A stretch of 32,112 bases of DNA from the NCBI GenBank assembly GCA_036557405.1, contig DATBHO010000051.1, positions 1 through 32,112 of the forward strand. Reading direction: 5' to 3'. The notes beneath the pieces are model-generated. The model was not told the origin of the DNA and did no database searches. It worked only from the letters and a program-made list of their open reading frames with translations. A program made the position numbers and the translations under genes. Origin of the DNA: TA-21 sp036557405. GTDB taxonomy: Archaea; Thermoproteota; Nitrososphaeria; Nitrososphaerales; Nitrososphaeraceae. This document shows, piece by piece, positions 1 through 8,323 of this stretch (positions within the stretch are counted from its first letter, which is position 1; each line of letters begins with the position of its first letter).

Positions 1-359
1 AACTATGGTTCCTAATCTTCTTATTGTTATGTGATCGTTCTTAAGATCACTCGTTGCGTTCAATCGAAATAATCTCTAATAATGATTACTGATGACTCTA
101 TATATGGAATATCGTTCTGGAATTGTCATTGCGGAATTTGAGCAATTAGTTGTTCTTAATTCTCCATCTGAATCATTTAGAAGGAAAGTCACAAGTTTAG
201 ATCGGTAAAACTATGAGATCACAATTTAGTTCGAACTTTCAGAGCTTCTCCCAAAGCATACAGTAGATCCTTATGCACAAGTATATATTTGAATAGTAAC
301 ACCGATAGCCTAACATCGTCGATGTCTCATGTCTGAGTACTCATAAAGATTTTAAATAA
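1..359. other. Gene-poor left edge
   Basis: No convincing gene in either strand. One perfect 6-base inverted repeat (GTGATC at 31-36, GATCAC at 45-50) could form a small hairpin. The end of a gene lying to the left of the window cannot be recognised here. An AT-rich stretch at 351-359 (TTTAAATAA) touches the TTG start of the next gene, which is closer than a TATA box normally lies. Confidence 0.4.
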
Positions 360-542
360 TTGGATTCAAACTCAACTACGAAGGGCAGGGTACGCGTAAA
401 AGGTAAATGTAGTAAGTGCCGACAAGAAAAGGATATCGTGTATGGGTTTATCCTTGCGCCAAGGGGCAGATCGTTCTGTTCTGATTGTTTGGAAGAACCG
501 TGTTATTGTGATATATGTAATAAAGAAACCACTTATCGATAG
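360..542 (+). CDS. Small Cys-rich zinc-finger protein
   Basis: A 60-residue protein of unknown function. It carries CSKC near residue 17, CSDC near residue 40 and a C-terminal CYCDIC, so two CxxC pairs plus extra Cys could bind one or two zinc ions. Thaumarchaeal genomes are rich in such tiny zinc-ribbon proteins, often thought to bind nucleic acid or proteins. The start is TTG; no ATG or GTG lies in frame upstream of the first Cys pair. An AT-rich TTTAAATAA is immediately upstream, too close for a classical TATA box, so the start may lie further in. It stands alone, with long non-coding flanks. The overlapping minus-strand frame has no such pattern and is taken as a shadow. Confidence 0.55.
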   Translation: MDSNSTTKGRVRVKGKCSKCRQEKDIVYGFILAPRGRSFCSDCLEEPCYCDICNKETTYR

Positions 543-957
543 TATTCTAATCACTTAAAACGGACTCACACCTTTGATGAAGTTGTTAATAACCTAACTC
601 ACTATAAAATAAAGTATGGTTTTGCTTTCCGAATGTCGTGACTGTGGCAGCGCAGTTGTTCTATAATTAATTGCCTAATATAATATTGATATGGGGCTTG
701 GGGAAAAATGGCTTTGTCCATAAAATTGCATGGTTTTAGGAATTGATAAAACTCCTCTTAAGGAGATGCTTCATACTTATGATATACTACAAGTTAAGTA
801 AAAAAAGATTTTTCGGTAATTAGTCAAGTTTGTCTATTAGGCTACTTGCTAACAGTGCATAGGACTCTAGAGAGTTTTCTGGGTTCTTCGGATTCAATAA
901 ATTCTTGTACATAAAAATCATCAAAATTAAGAATTAGCAAACTTATAATTTCGTTAC
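543..957. other. Gene-less stretch with two mini-ORFs
   Basis: No full gene seen. A 16-codon plus-strand frame starting at 617 ends in a Cys-rich peptide (SECRDCGSAVVL) that looks like the first part of a zinc ribbon cut short by a stop codon at 665, possibly a gene remnant. A second small frame runs 730-801 (23 codons). Neither can be called a gene from sequence alone. Confidence 0.3.
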
Positions 958-1485
958 TCAGTAAAGAAATCTATATTGTGGGATTTCTGGCGGACGAACA
1001 CCGTAGATAATTACAATGTCTTGACGATTAAGTATTGGGATATCTCTATATGAAGTTCGATTAAAAGTCGTCCCATTCAAGTATACAGTGAGCGTTCTAT
1101 CAGTTGAGTTATCAGCCTTTAAAACAAATATCTGACTATTGTTGAATTTTTGGCCGCAAATATCAAAGAATTGCCCTAGCTTGAAGGTATTGTTTTGTGG
1201 AGATTCTATATGTATCAGTCCTGAAGCATCGTGGGTATGCAGCCAATATATGCAGTCAGGAAGTTTAATTCCGATACCTCCAGGAATTAAGTATGGGGAA
1301 CCGTTGACAAAAATATTGAGATGTGCATGATAATGAAAGTCAAGTTGTTCGATTCCGTCGCATTTAATACCATCAATAATGGGATATTGCCCTGACGCTT
1401 CAATCGTGTAGTCTTTAATGATACTTATGGAACTTAGGCAAAATAGTACAATTCCTATTAAAACAATTAACTGAAAATGTTTCAT
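958..1485 (-). CDS. Secreted His-rich protein of unknown function
   Basis: A 175-residue protein with an N-terminal hydrophobic segment (about residues 5-24), likely a signal peptide or membrane anchor, so the protein probably acts outside the cell. The body has several conserved-looking His clusters: HYHAHLNIFVNG near residue 51, then WLHTHDASGLIHIE near residue 82, followed by LGQFFDICGQ. I know this pattern from uncharacterised secreted proteins of soil archaea and bacteria; no function is established that I can name. The His-x-His pairs suggest metal binding, possibly copper (inference). A plain ATG start is used. It is monocistronic with long flanking gaps. Confidence 0.75.
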   Translation of the reverse strand: MKHFQLIVLIGIVLFCLSSISIIKDYTIEASGQYPIIDGIKCDGIEQLDFHYHAHLNIFVNGSPYLIPGGIGIKLPDCIYWLHTHDASGLIHIESPQNNTFKLGQFFDICGQKFNNSQIFVLKADNSTDRTLTVYLNGTTFNRTSYRDIPILNRQDIVIIYGVRPPEIPQYRFLY

Positions 1486-2100
1486 TCTGTCTTATTACAT
1501 TCACATTAGTAAAAAGGTTCAGATAATACTATAGAGAACTAAAATAAGTTTGATTTTGATTTATATCTCGTTAAGTTTACTGCGTCAGACCACTTATCTG
1601 AGTAGGTGTGAGTTAATACCTGCGCTGATGTCTATCTCCCAAATTGTGCATGATTGGTTGAAGGTTGACGTACCTGTTTTTTAGTTGACAGAAAATAAGA
1701 TAATCCTGATAATTTAACGAATGGTAACCAAATGTTTCTTCAAATTGGAATTTAACTAGCTTACTTGAATTTATGACAATCTAATTTATTGTACAAAAAA
1801 GTTCAATAGCATCTAATATACAATCCATACAATTTGTAAATTTCTGCTTCTTTAGAAACTCAAATACTTTCTCAAATGAAGTTAGGACTTGCTAGTTATT
1901 TTGATAAAGTTAGTTTGTCTATAATGAGAAAATGGAGTATGAGGACGCTAGCAATCTCATTTTCTGTATTCTCTTTTGGTAGCGTCTGATTTTAGACTGT
2001 GAATAACATCAAGTTAAATCGCCGAGGACAAATACTTGCGACAATAAGACTAACACAATAAATACCTATTTAACTAGTGTTTACCTTTCTATAATGAGTT
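1486..2100. other. Long intergenic region with interleaved inverted repeats
   Basis: No coding frame recognised. Between 1927 and 1986 two perfect inverted repeats interleave: AGAAAATG (1927-1934) pairs with CATTTTCT (1958-1965), and GACGCTA (1944-1950) pairs with TAGCGTC (1980-1986). This order allows a pseudoknot or two alternative hairpins. It may be an untranslated RNA or simply chance in AT-rich DNA. An AT-rich segment about 30 bases before 2101 could be the promoter of the rhodanese/MBL gene. Confidence 0.4.
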
Positions 2101-3336
2101 ATGGATGACCAGAAGACAGAGAATCGTCAGGAAATAGAACCTACTGAATTAAAAAAGAAAATTGATAACCATGAGGATATTTTTATTCTGGATGTTAGAA
2201 CGCCTCAAGAATATGAGTCTTGGAAATTATCCTACGATAGTCATCAAGATCCTAAATTGATACCCGTTGATCGATTATTTCAGAATGACTCTAATTTGTT
2301 AAAGGAGATTCCAAAAGATAAAGAAATTGTTACTGTTTGTTCGCATGGAAATAGGTCGATGATGGCAGCAAGGCTGCTTAACCAATTAGGATATAATGTA
2401 AAAAGTGTCAGGGGTGGAATGGCAGGTTGGAATAAAGTATTCGATGTTGCGGAGGTTGAAGTTCCTAAGGAAGCTCCTTTTAGAATATGGCAGGTAAGAA
2501 GGATATCTAAAGGTTGTATGGGATATATTGTATCTTCAAAAGAAGATGCTGCAGCCGTAGTTATAGATCCAAGTCGAGAGATTTATGAGGCTTTTTTAAA
2601 TGTCGCCAAGGAAAATGGGTTGAAAATAATAAAGGTAATAGACACGCATCAACATGCTGACCATGTCTCTGGAGTAGCAAAATTAGCCAGAACTGTATCT
2701 AGAGAGACAAACTCTCAGGTAGGGGCATACTTTAGCTCCCTGGAAGAATATCATAGCGAAAATACAGAAATTAACATCAACTACATAAAAGGTGGAGAAC
2801 AAATAGAAATATCGAAAAAAATTTCGCTAAAAACGATTCATACTCCAGGACATACTAATGGTAGTATGTCTTTTTTGATAGCGTATTCTAAAGATACTCC
2901 AGGGGATATTTCCGGAGTCCATCCTGCATATTCCTATTTATTCACTGGAGATACTCTTTTCGTTGATGGTGTAGGAAGACCTGATTTACGAGAGGAAGCA
3001 AAAAAATATGCTGTATTATTATATGAAACCTACCATCAAAAAGTAATTCAATTACCAGAAAATACTTTGATTCTTCCTGCGCATTTCAATGGAAGTTCAA
3101 TTACATTAAAACATGGTATACCTATAGCTGACACAATTGGTTCAATAAGAAAGAAAACAAAACTTCTCTCTATGGATGAGGATGAATTTGTTAATTTTGT
3201 TACAGACACTTTGCCACCTAGACCAATGAACTATAAAACAATAATAGATATCAACAAGAAAATCCTGCCATTTGATGACATGCAAATGCCTGATCTGGAA
3301 GCCGGCCCAAACTCGTGTGCTGTATCTCTGAAATGA
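2101..3336 (+). CDS. Rhodanese / metallo-beta-lactamase-fold fusion (persulfide dioxygenase-like)
   Basis: A 411-residue cytosolic fusion. Residues 12-112 form a rhodanese domain with the loop VCSHGNRS, whose Cys80 is the expected sulfur carrier. Residues 125-370 form a metallo-beta-lactamase fold with the metal motif THQHADH (His183, His185, Asp187, His188), TPGHT (His251), FTGDTLF (Asp284) and LPAHFNG (His328). This set fits the ETHE1/glyoxalase II group, where persulfide dioxygenases oxidise glutathione or other thiol persulfides to sulfite using iron. The rhodanese probably hands persulfide sulfur to or from the second domain. In the well-studied bacterial fusions the order is reversed (dioxygenase first). 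The ATG start is supported by the complete rhodanese domain. The physiological thiol in this archaeon is unknown. No partner sulfur genes lie in the same transcription unit. Confidence 0.88.
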   Translation: MDDQKTENRQEIEPTELKKKIDNHEDIFILDVRTPQEYESWKLSYDSHQDPKLIPVDRLFQNDSNLLKEIPKDKEIVTVCSHGNRSMMAARLLNQLGYNVKSVRGGMAGWNKVFDVAEVEVPKEAPFRIWQVRRISKGCMGYIVSSKEDAAAVVIDPSREIYEAFLNVAKENGLKIIKVIDTHQHADHVSGVAKLARTVSRETNSQVGAYFSSLEEYHSENTEININYIKGGEQIEISKKISLKTIHTPGHTNGSMSFLIAYSKDTPGDISGVHPAYSYLFTGDTLFVDGVGRPDLREEAKKYAVLLYETYHQKVIQLPENTLILPAHFNGSSITLKHGIPIADTIGSIRKKTKLLSMDEDEFVNFVTDTLPPRPMNYKTIIDINKKILPFDDMQMPDLEAGPNSCAVSLK

Positions 3337-3345
3337 AAATATTCT

Positions 3346-3355
3346 TTCCTAGGAA
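3346..3355. terminator. Palindrome between convergent genes
   Basis: TTCCTAGGAA is a perfect 10-base palindrome 9 bases after the stop of the rhodanese/MBL gene and before the convergent end at 3412. It has no T-tract directly after it, so a terminator role is a guess. Confidence 0.25.
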
Positions 3356-3411
3356 GCATTCCATTAACCCCAGTTCAGTGGTCAAAATAGACATTGACCT
3401 ATAAAGAGGAC

Positions 3412-4482
3412 TTAATGGGCTAATGAAGTTTGGTTTAAAGTTCCTGCAATACTCTGAAGCCCTTTTTCTTTCAATACTTCATTAAGAATCTTTAGATCAA
3501 AAATACCTTTCAAATCAGGTCTTGTTTTGCCTAGGAAGCCTACATCAAATGCATCATTCGCAGACTTGATTAGTGTTTCTCGTAAGGGATCATAAGTTAG
3601 CTCAAGTCTAGAGAAGGCTTGCTTGAGTTGATCATCTTGAATAGTTTGACCTGTCAATTTCTTGAGTTCAATATTGAAAGTCTTCAGTGCCTCCTCTTTA
3701 TGGTTGTTTATCCATTGTGTCTCATTTACGTGTGCTTCCAATAACTTCTTTATTACATCTGGATTGTTGCGAAGGTATTCGGGGTTGACAATTATATTAG
3801 CAGTAACAAATTTTCCTTCTGGCCATAATGTTCGTTCATCCAAAAATAATCTGCCATTACCTTCCTTGATTAGTTTTTCACCCCAGGGTTCAGGCACCCA
3901 TGCTCCATCGATCTCCTTCTTTAAGAATAATGTCAAGATATCTGGATTTTTAACTGGGAGAACCTCAACATTTCCGCCTTTGTCCTTTGTCTTGTATCCG
4001 TTATCTAGTAAATATTTTCTCAGTGCAACGTCTTGAGTATTTCCTAGTTGTGGTGAAGCAAATTTTTTACCAGCAAAGTCTTTGGGCGATTGAATACCAG
4101 AATCATTTCTTACTATAAAAACTGCACCTCCACTTGCTGCACCAGATATTACTCTATCGGCCGTTCCTTGAGAGACAACATAGCCATTAACGGTTGGATT
4201 TGGACCTATGTACGTCGCGTCGATTTGATTTGCCAAAAGGGCTTCTGTAGCTGATGGACCTGCATTGAACGTGAAAGGCTTTAGCTCTATGTTATCTCCA
4301 AGTACTTTTTGGTAATCTCCGTTTCCTACTCCAATTACTGCCTGTGCGTGTGTTATGTTGGGAAAGTATCCTATTCTAAGTACCTTTTTTTGTGTTAACT
4401 GTGCATTTACCTGAGGAGTAACAATAAATCCTGCTACAAGTAACGTAGTCAAGACTGCCAAAACTTTAAATTTTTTGCTCAT
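3412..4482 (-). CDS. ABC transporter substrate-binding protein, sulfonate/nitrate/taurine type
   Basis: A 356-residue SsuA/NMT1-type periplasmic-binding-fold protein. An N-terminal hydrophobic signal segment (about residues 7-27) ends at VNAQ, and no lipobox Cys is present. The mature part opens with LRIGYFPNITHAQA, typical of this family, and continues with a GPSATEALLANQID segment and a GAWVPEPWGE segment that form the ligand cleft. The family binds aliphatic sulfonates, taurine, nitrate or related small anions outside the membrane; the actual ligand cannot be read from sequence. No permease or ATPase gene is in the window, so it is an orphan component or works with a transporter encoded elsewhere. 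It lies downstream of the ComA-like/winged-helix gene in the same direction but has its own TATA-like box, with 261 bases between them. Confidence 0.88.
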   Translation of the reverse strand: MSKKFKVLAVLTTLLVAGFIVTPQVNAQLTQKKVLRIGYFPNITHAQAVIGVGNGDYQKVLGDNIELKPFTFNAGPSATEALLANQIDATYIGPNPTVNGYVVSQGTADRVISGAASGGAVFIVRNDSGIQSPKDFAGKKFASPQLGNTQDVALRKYLLDNGYKTKDKGGNVEVLPVKNPDILTLFLKKEIDGAWVPEPWGEKLIKEGNGRLFLDERTLWPEGKFVTANIIVNPEYLRNNPDVIKKLLEAHVNETQWINNHKEEALKTFNIELKKLTGQTIQDDQLKQAFSRLELTYDPLRETLIKSANDAFDVGFLGKTRPDLKGIFDLKILNEVLKEKGLQSIAGTLNQTSLAH

Positions 4483-4503
4483 GTATTCTAACTAAATTAA
4501 AGC

Positions 4504-4513
4504 ATAAATAAAA
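4504..4513 (-). promoter_or_regulatory. TATA box for the binding-protein gene
   Basis: On the minus strand TTTTATTTAT lies 22-31 bases before the ATG at 4482, the spacing expected for a leaderless archaeal transcript. Confidence 0.5.
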
Positions 4514-4743
4514 CCATATTTGAATACTTGCAAATACGCAAAATTTTGACAAAACATGCATAAAACTGCATTATCTGATCACGATAGGATAAAGAATAAT
4601 TCACCTTGGTAACGATTAGCAGCAAAGTATCTTGTTCTCTACTAATCTTTATTAATTCAATGGCGGTTCCAGCAGAGTATTATAGAATAATAACTAGAAA
4701 AATATTATATCTTTAATTAAAATAGTTTAGATATATAGTATAT

Positions 4744-5730
4744 TCACAACCACTCTGATTTAACGGGATAATACACCTTTCTTCTACTATCATCCAAGCT
4801 GTTTCGTTCTATAATGAAGCCTTGATTCTTTAAATCTTCTAGCGCACTTTGAACAGTCCTTCTTGGCAAATGGGTAATTCCAATTAGATCGCCTTGTTCT
4901 ATTGGATGCTTAGTTTTTATTAAATAATAGATAAACTTTGAGGCAGGGCCTCCACCTATTTCTTTTTGTGAGAAAGTCATCCCAAAAGATGCTTTAGAAA
5001 GAAAACCACGCCGTTGAGATTCTACAGATGCAACATTATCAATTGTAATTTCAGCAAGGTTCACCCTTTGACCAAATTCTGCTATTAATGAAGACTGTTG
5101 CAATGCTAATGGAGCCTCAAAAATAAAAGTACTGGGCGGATATTTTGCAGTCAGAGCTGCGACATAGTTCCAAATGATGGAACCGTTTTGATCATATATT
5201 CCAACATTGATACCCTCATTGGCTTCTAATATTACTTTTTTTGCACCGACTTTAATTGCCTCGTCAATCTTCAAAAGTGTGAGATCAATTCCAATCTGAT
5301 GACGCGGATCTTTTTTTCCTATCTTCCAATTAAATTTCAAATCTTTAGAATGTACAGAATCAGATATTCTCTTTTTTTTATCTACATCCAAATCAATGCT
5401 GTTCTCGCCAATTTCTATTATGTCAAAACCTATTGTTCTACATTCTGTTATGAACTTATCAAGAGAATTTTCTGATATTGCATATTCGGTAAGTGTACTG
5501 CCGGTAGATACCTTTATACCATAACCATGGTAGAACGATATTCTTTTCCGAAGAAGATTATCAGAAATTAACAGTGGATATGTGTTATATATCTTAATTT
5601 GGTCTATGAATGGAGCCAGTATCTCAAAGTTTTCTTTATCAAAAGATTCAAGTTTATCAACTGTAAGGGTAAGTCCTTCTTGACGCGGGTTTTTATCATC
5701 TACCCTGTCTTTGACAAGTTCATCCAGCAT
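4744..5730 (-). CDS. ComA-like (phosphosulfolactate synthase) domain fused to a winged-helix regulator
   Basis: A 328-residue fusion. Residues 12-247 resemble ComA, the TIM-barrel enzyme that adds sulfite to phosphoenolpyruvate to make phosphosulfolactate for coenzyme M. The family-like stretches are NPRQEGLTLTVDK, STGSTLTEYA, GFDIIEIGENSIDL, IGKKDPRHQIG, GAKKVILEA and EAPLALQQSSLIAEFGQRVN. Residues 260-328 form a winged helix of MarR/TrmB style (LPRRTVQSALEDLKNQGFI, then a wing rich in Arg and Lys). Several places that in ComA hold charged substrate contacts look changed: a KIGKK segment where EVGKK is usual, and EANEG where EGRES-like sequence is usual. I infer a ligand-sensing transcription factor that reuses an enzyme fold, perhaps for a sulfonate or phosphosulfonate, controlling the neighbouring sulfonate-type binding protein. 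An active enzyme cannot be excluded. Confidence 0.8.
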   Translation of the reverse strand: MLDELVKDRVDDKNPRQEGLTLTVDKLESFDKENFEILAPFIDQIKIYNTYPLLISDNLLRKRISFYHGYGIKVSTGSTLTEYAISENSLDKFITECRTIGFDIIEIGENSIDLDVDKKKRISDSVHSKDLKFNWKIGKKDPRHQIGIDLTLLKIDEAIKVGAKKVILEANEGINVGIYDQNGSIIWNYVAALTAKYPPSTFIFEAPLALQQSSLIAEFGQRVNLAEITIDNVASVESQRRGFLSKASFGMTFSQKEIGGGPASKFIYYLIKTKHPIEQGDLIGITHLPRRTVQSALEDLKNQGFIIERNSLDDSRRKVYYPVKSEWL

Positions 5731-5750
5731 AATACAATTAAGGTAGAAAA

Positions 5751-5763
5751 TTGCATATATTGA
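5751..5763 (-). promoter_or_regulatory. TATA box for the ComA-like/winged-helix gene
   Basis: The minus-strand sequence TCAATATATGCAA lies 21-33 bases before the ATG at 5730. A leaderless or near-leaderless transcript is expected. Confidence 0.5.
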
Positions 5764-5888
5764 ACTTGCGATATAGCCCCGTGAATTTGATTAATTTGTG
5801 CCTTATTCGAAATTGAATATCACTTTGTCCTTGAAACAAGTATCAACGTTAATCAAAAATTTTTATATTATAACTTATGATGTCAGAT

Positions 5889-6179
5889 ATGAGATTTTTA
5901 GTAAGAGCACAACTTCCAACTGAAGCCGGAAATAAAGCAGTGAAGAGTACAAAATTTTTGCAAAGTATTGAAGATTTTATCAAAAAGGCTAACGCTGAGG
6001 CTGCTTATTTTTTTGAAGCAGGAGGAGATAGAACTTTCGCATTTATTGTCAACATTGAAAGGGCTGACATGATACCCGCGATAGCCGAACCATTATTTCA
6101 GGATATGGGAGCAAAGGTTGAATTTCATCCTGTAATGTTACTCGAGGATCTAAAAAAAGCCATAGAAAGCTTGAGTTAA
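5889..6179 (+). CDS. Small DUF3303-like protein
   Basis: A conserved small cytosolic protein of unknown function with the look of a dimeric alpha/beta barrel (ferredoxin-like) fold. Seen are an opening strand FLVRAQLP, a central AAYFFEAGGDRTFAFIVN and a C-terminal EPLFQDMGAKVEFHPVML. Similar short proteins are common in soil thaumarchaea, often in several copies. ATG codons occur at 5877, 5880 and 5889. The TATA-like TTTTATATTATAA at 5861-5873 is too close for the first two, so the start at 5889 (96 residues, beginning MRFLVRAQ) is preferred; the longer form would add only four residues. It stands between divergent and downstream unrelated genes, and no operon is evident. Confidence 0.75.
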   Translation: MRFLVRAQLPTEAGNKAVKSTKFLQSIEDFIKKANAEAAYFFEAGGDRTFAFIVNIERADMIPAIAEPLFQDMGAKVEFHPVMLLEDLKKAIESLS

Positions 6180-6349
6180 AGGTCCAGCAAAGAGGAGATT
6201 CGGAGCTCTTCCCTAGAAGTTAGAGCAGAGGACTATACTAAAATCGGCAAACTAGTTTCATTTAGGAGATGATAATTGGTTGAAAGTTTGTTTCTCGTGT
6301 GTGATCCTGGTAGTTGATATAAAGTCAACCTGAGCAAAGATACAATCTT

Positions 6350-7597
6350 ATGAATTTATCTCTCAACTGGCTTACAAGAGATGGAAAGCTGTTACTTACA
6401 GCGAGGATTATGAGGACATTTGGCTATGGATTTCTTAGTATTATTATAGCCATATATCTAAGGCTCTTGGGATTTGATAATATTCAGATAGGTCTACTCT
6501 TAGGCTCAGCACTTGTAAACAGTGTGATTTTTACTTTATTTGCAAGCTTTTACGCAGATAGAATTGGAAGAAGGAGGCTTCTTACTATCTATGCCTCGCT
6601 AATGTCAGTTTCTGGATTAGTATTCACATTTACTGACAACTATTTCTTGTTAATATTAGCGGCATTTATAGGAACTATAAATGTTACTGGCTCTGAGACT
6701 GGTGCCTTCATTACAATAGAACAGGCGACTTTGCCACAAACAATTAGGGATAAAAAGATGATGAATACAGCCTTTGCACTTTATAATATGGTAGGAACGT
6801 TTGCGATGTCGGTGGGCATCTTATTGTCTGGTCTACCATCCCTACTACAGGATCAATTTTATGGATTAAGTCAGGTTGAATCATTCAAGGTTCTCTTTAT
6901 TTTATACACCGTGCTTGGCTTATTTGTTATTATTATTTACATTATGCTCTCAAAAGATATTGAAGTTAAGCAGGAAGCGAAAAGAACAGTTAAACAGACC
7001 CTATCTCCAAGATCAAAACAGATTGTTGCCAAGCTTTCTACGCTCTTTGCAGTTGATTCGTTTGCTGGAGGTTTTGTAATTCAAAGTGTTATATCCCTGT
7101 GGTTCTTTACAAGATTTGGAGCTGACCTTGCTGTTTTATCCTATATTTTTTCAGCTGCCAATGGCATAACTGCTTTATCGTATATTGCGGCCGCAAAGAT
7201 TGCAGATAGAATTGGTCTTGTAAATACGATGGTATTTACACATCTCCCCTCTAATATTTTGCTCATCTTAGTTGCTTTTGCCCCCTCTTTACAATTGGCT
7301 GTTATACTCTATTTAATTAGAATGACTCTGTCGCAGATGGATGTTCCTACTAGACAATCATACATCGTTGCCATTGTCAGTGAAGATGAGAGAACGGCTG
7401 CTTCAGGACTAACCAATGTTTCAAGAAATATTGCACAAACAGTATCTCCATCGCTATTTGGGTATATCTTTCAATCGTCTTTGTCACTTGCAGCACCCTT
7501 TGTGTTAGGTGGTGTCATAAAGATTATCTATGATTTGGCTCTCTACTTTAATTTCAGAAATATTAAACCAAAAGATGAATTGTACAGGCATGATTGA
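6350..7597 (+). CDS. Major facilitator superfamily transporter
   Basis: A 415-residue integral membrane protein with about twelve hydrophobic segments in two halves, separated by a charged loop near residues 200-225 (KQEAKRTVKQTLSPRSKQ). The signature loop between helices 2 and 3 is ADRIGRRRLL near residue 69, and the second half has the matching ADRIGLVNT. These are the classic MFS gating loops. A DVPTRQSYIVAIV segment late in the protein resembles the drug-efflux-like branch. The substrate cannot be predicted; efflux of a small molecule is the most common role. An ATG start is used; no Shine-Dalgarno or clear TATA box is seen. It is not in an operon with the genes on either side. Confidence 0.88.
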   Translation: MNLSLNWLTRDGKLLLTARIMRTFGYGFLSIIIAIYLRLLGFDNIQIGLLLGSALVNSVIFTLFASFYADRIGRRRLLTIYASLMSVSGLVFTFTDNYFLLILAAFIGTINVTGSETGAFITIEQATLPQTIRDKKMMNTAFALYNMVGTFAMSVGILLSGLPSLLQDQFYGLSQVESFKVLFILYTVLGLFVIIIYIMLSKDIEVKQEAKRTVKQTLSPRSKQIVAKLSTLFAVDSFAGGFVIQSVISLWFFTRFGADLAVLSYIFSAANGITALSYIAAAKIADRIGLVNTMVFTHLPSNILLILVAFAPSLQLAVILYLIRMTLSQMDVPTRQSYIVAIVSEDERTAASGLTNVSRNIAQTVSPSLFGYIFQSSLSLAAPFVLGGVIKIIYDLALYFNFRNIKPKDELYRHD

Positions 7598-7770
7598 TGT
7601 TACTTATCCTAATTCTGATGCTTTATTTGGGGCTACAAATATGCATCCTATTACAAGCAATTGGGATATTGTGAACTTATCTGACAATCGATTGGGACAC
7701 TAATTAATCTAGTACTCCGATAGAACTTTACAAAAAGATTACTAATAAGTTCTTTATTGAAAGTTATTAG

Positions 7771-8145
7771 ATGTCTGCAGATAATCTATCCGAATTATCG
7801 AAATTCAAGTACATTAGCATTGAGACATTTAGGAAAACTGGCGCTGGAGTAAGAACTCCCATCTGGTTTATAATTTACCAAGGTTTGATATATTTTAGGA
7901 CGGAAGTCAAATCTGGGAAGGTTAAGCGGATTAGAAACAATCCACATGTCAGGATTGCCCCTTGCGATATTCGTGGAAATCTAAAGGGTAACTGGTTTGA
8001 TGGTAAAGTAAAGTTTGCAGACTCGGCAGAATCGTCAATAGCATATTCTATGATTGACAAGAAATACGGGTTTATTACAACTCTGATTAGGATATTTAAT
8101 AAGATTAGGCGCACTAATCCCGTCGTAATAGCTATCTCAATTTGA
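7771..8145 (+). CDS. PPOX-class (F420/FMN split-barrel) protein
   Basis: A 124-residue protein of the pyridoxamine 5'-phosphate oxidase-like split-barrel superfamily, subgroup often annotated as F420-dependent. Visible family features are ISIETFRKTGAGVRTPIWF at the start, a strand LIYFRTEVKSGKVKRIRNN, and NPHVRIAPCDIRG followed by GNWFDGKVKF. Such proteins use F420 or flavin to reduce or oxidise small molecules, and thaumarchaea make F420. The basic residues in SGKVKRIRNN would hold the cofactor phosphate. The substrate is unknown. The length is normal for the short form of the family. It lies alone between the MFS and pirin genes on the same strand, with gaps over 170 bases on both sides. 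Confidence 0.8.
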   Translation: MSADNLSELSKFKYISIETFRKTGAGVRTPIWFIIYQGLIYFRTEVKSGKVKRIRNNPHVRIAPCDIRGNLKGNWFDGKVKFADSAESSIAYSMIDKKYGFITTLIRIFNKIRRTNPVVIAISI

Positions 8146-8274
8146 GTATGTCTCTACCCTCTAATAACATGTAAATCTTTTCTTATTTAATTAAAATAGA
8201 GTAATAGTAATTGATAATTAATAACGTATTCTATAATATCATAGTTGACTTGCTATAATATTAATAACTAACTG

Positions 8275-8303
8275 GGTAAAAATTACCACCCAATTTAAAT
8301 ATA
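8275..8303 (+). promoter_or_regulatory. Pirin promoter with inverted repeat
   Basis: TTTAAATATA at 8294-8303 lies 21-30 bases before the ATG at 8324 and is a good TATA box for a leaderless transcript. Just upstream GGTAAAAATTACC (8275-8287) forms an inverted repeat with 5-base arms, placed where a regulator would contact the BRE/TATA region. Confidence 0.5.
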
Positions 8304-8323
8304 GTGTTACCATAATATAAGAT

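Noticed and set aside
3662..4036. 124-residue plus frame opposite the binding-protein gene
   Set aside because: Antisense to a clear substrate-binding protein.
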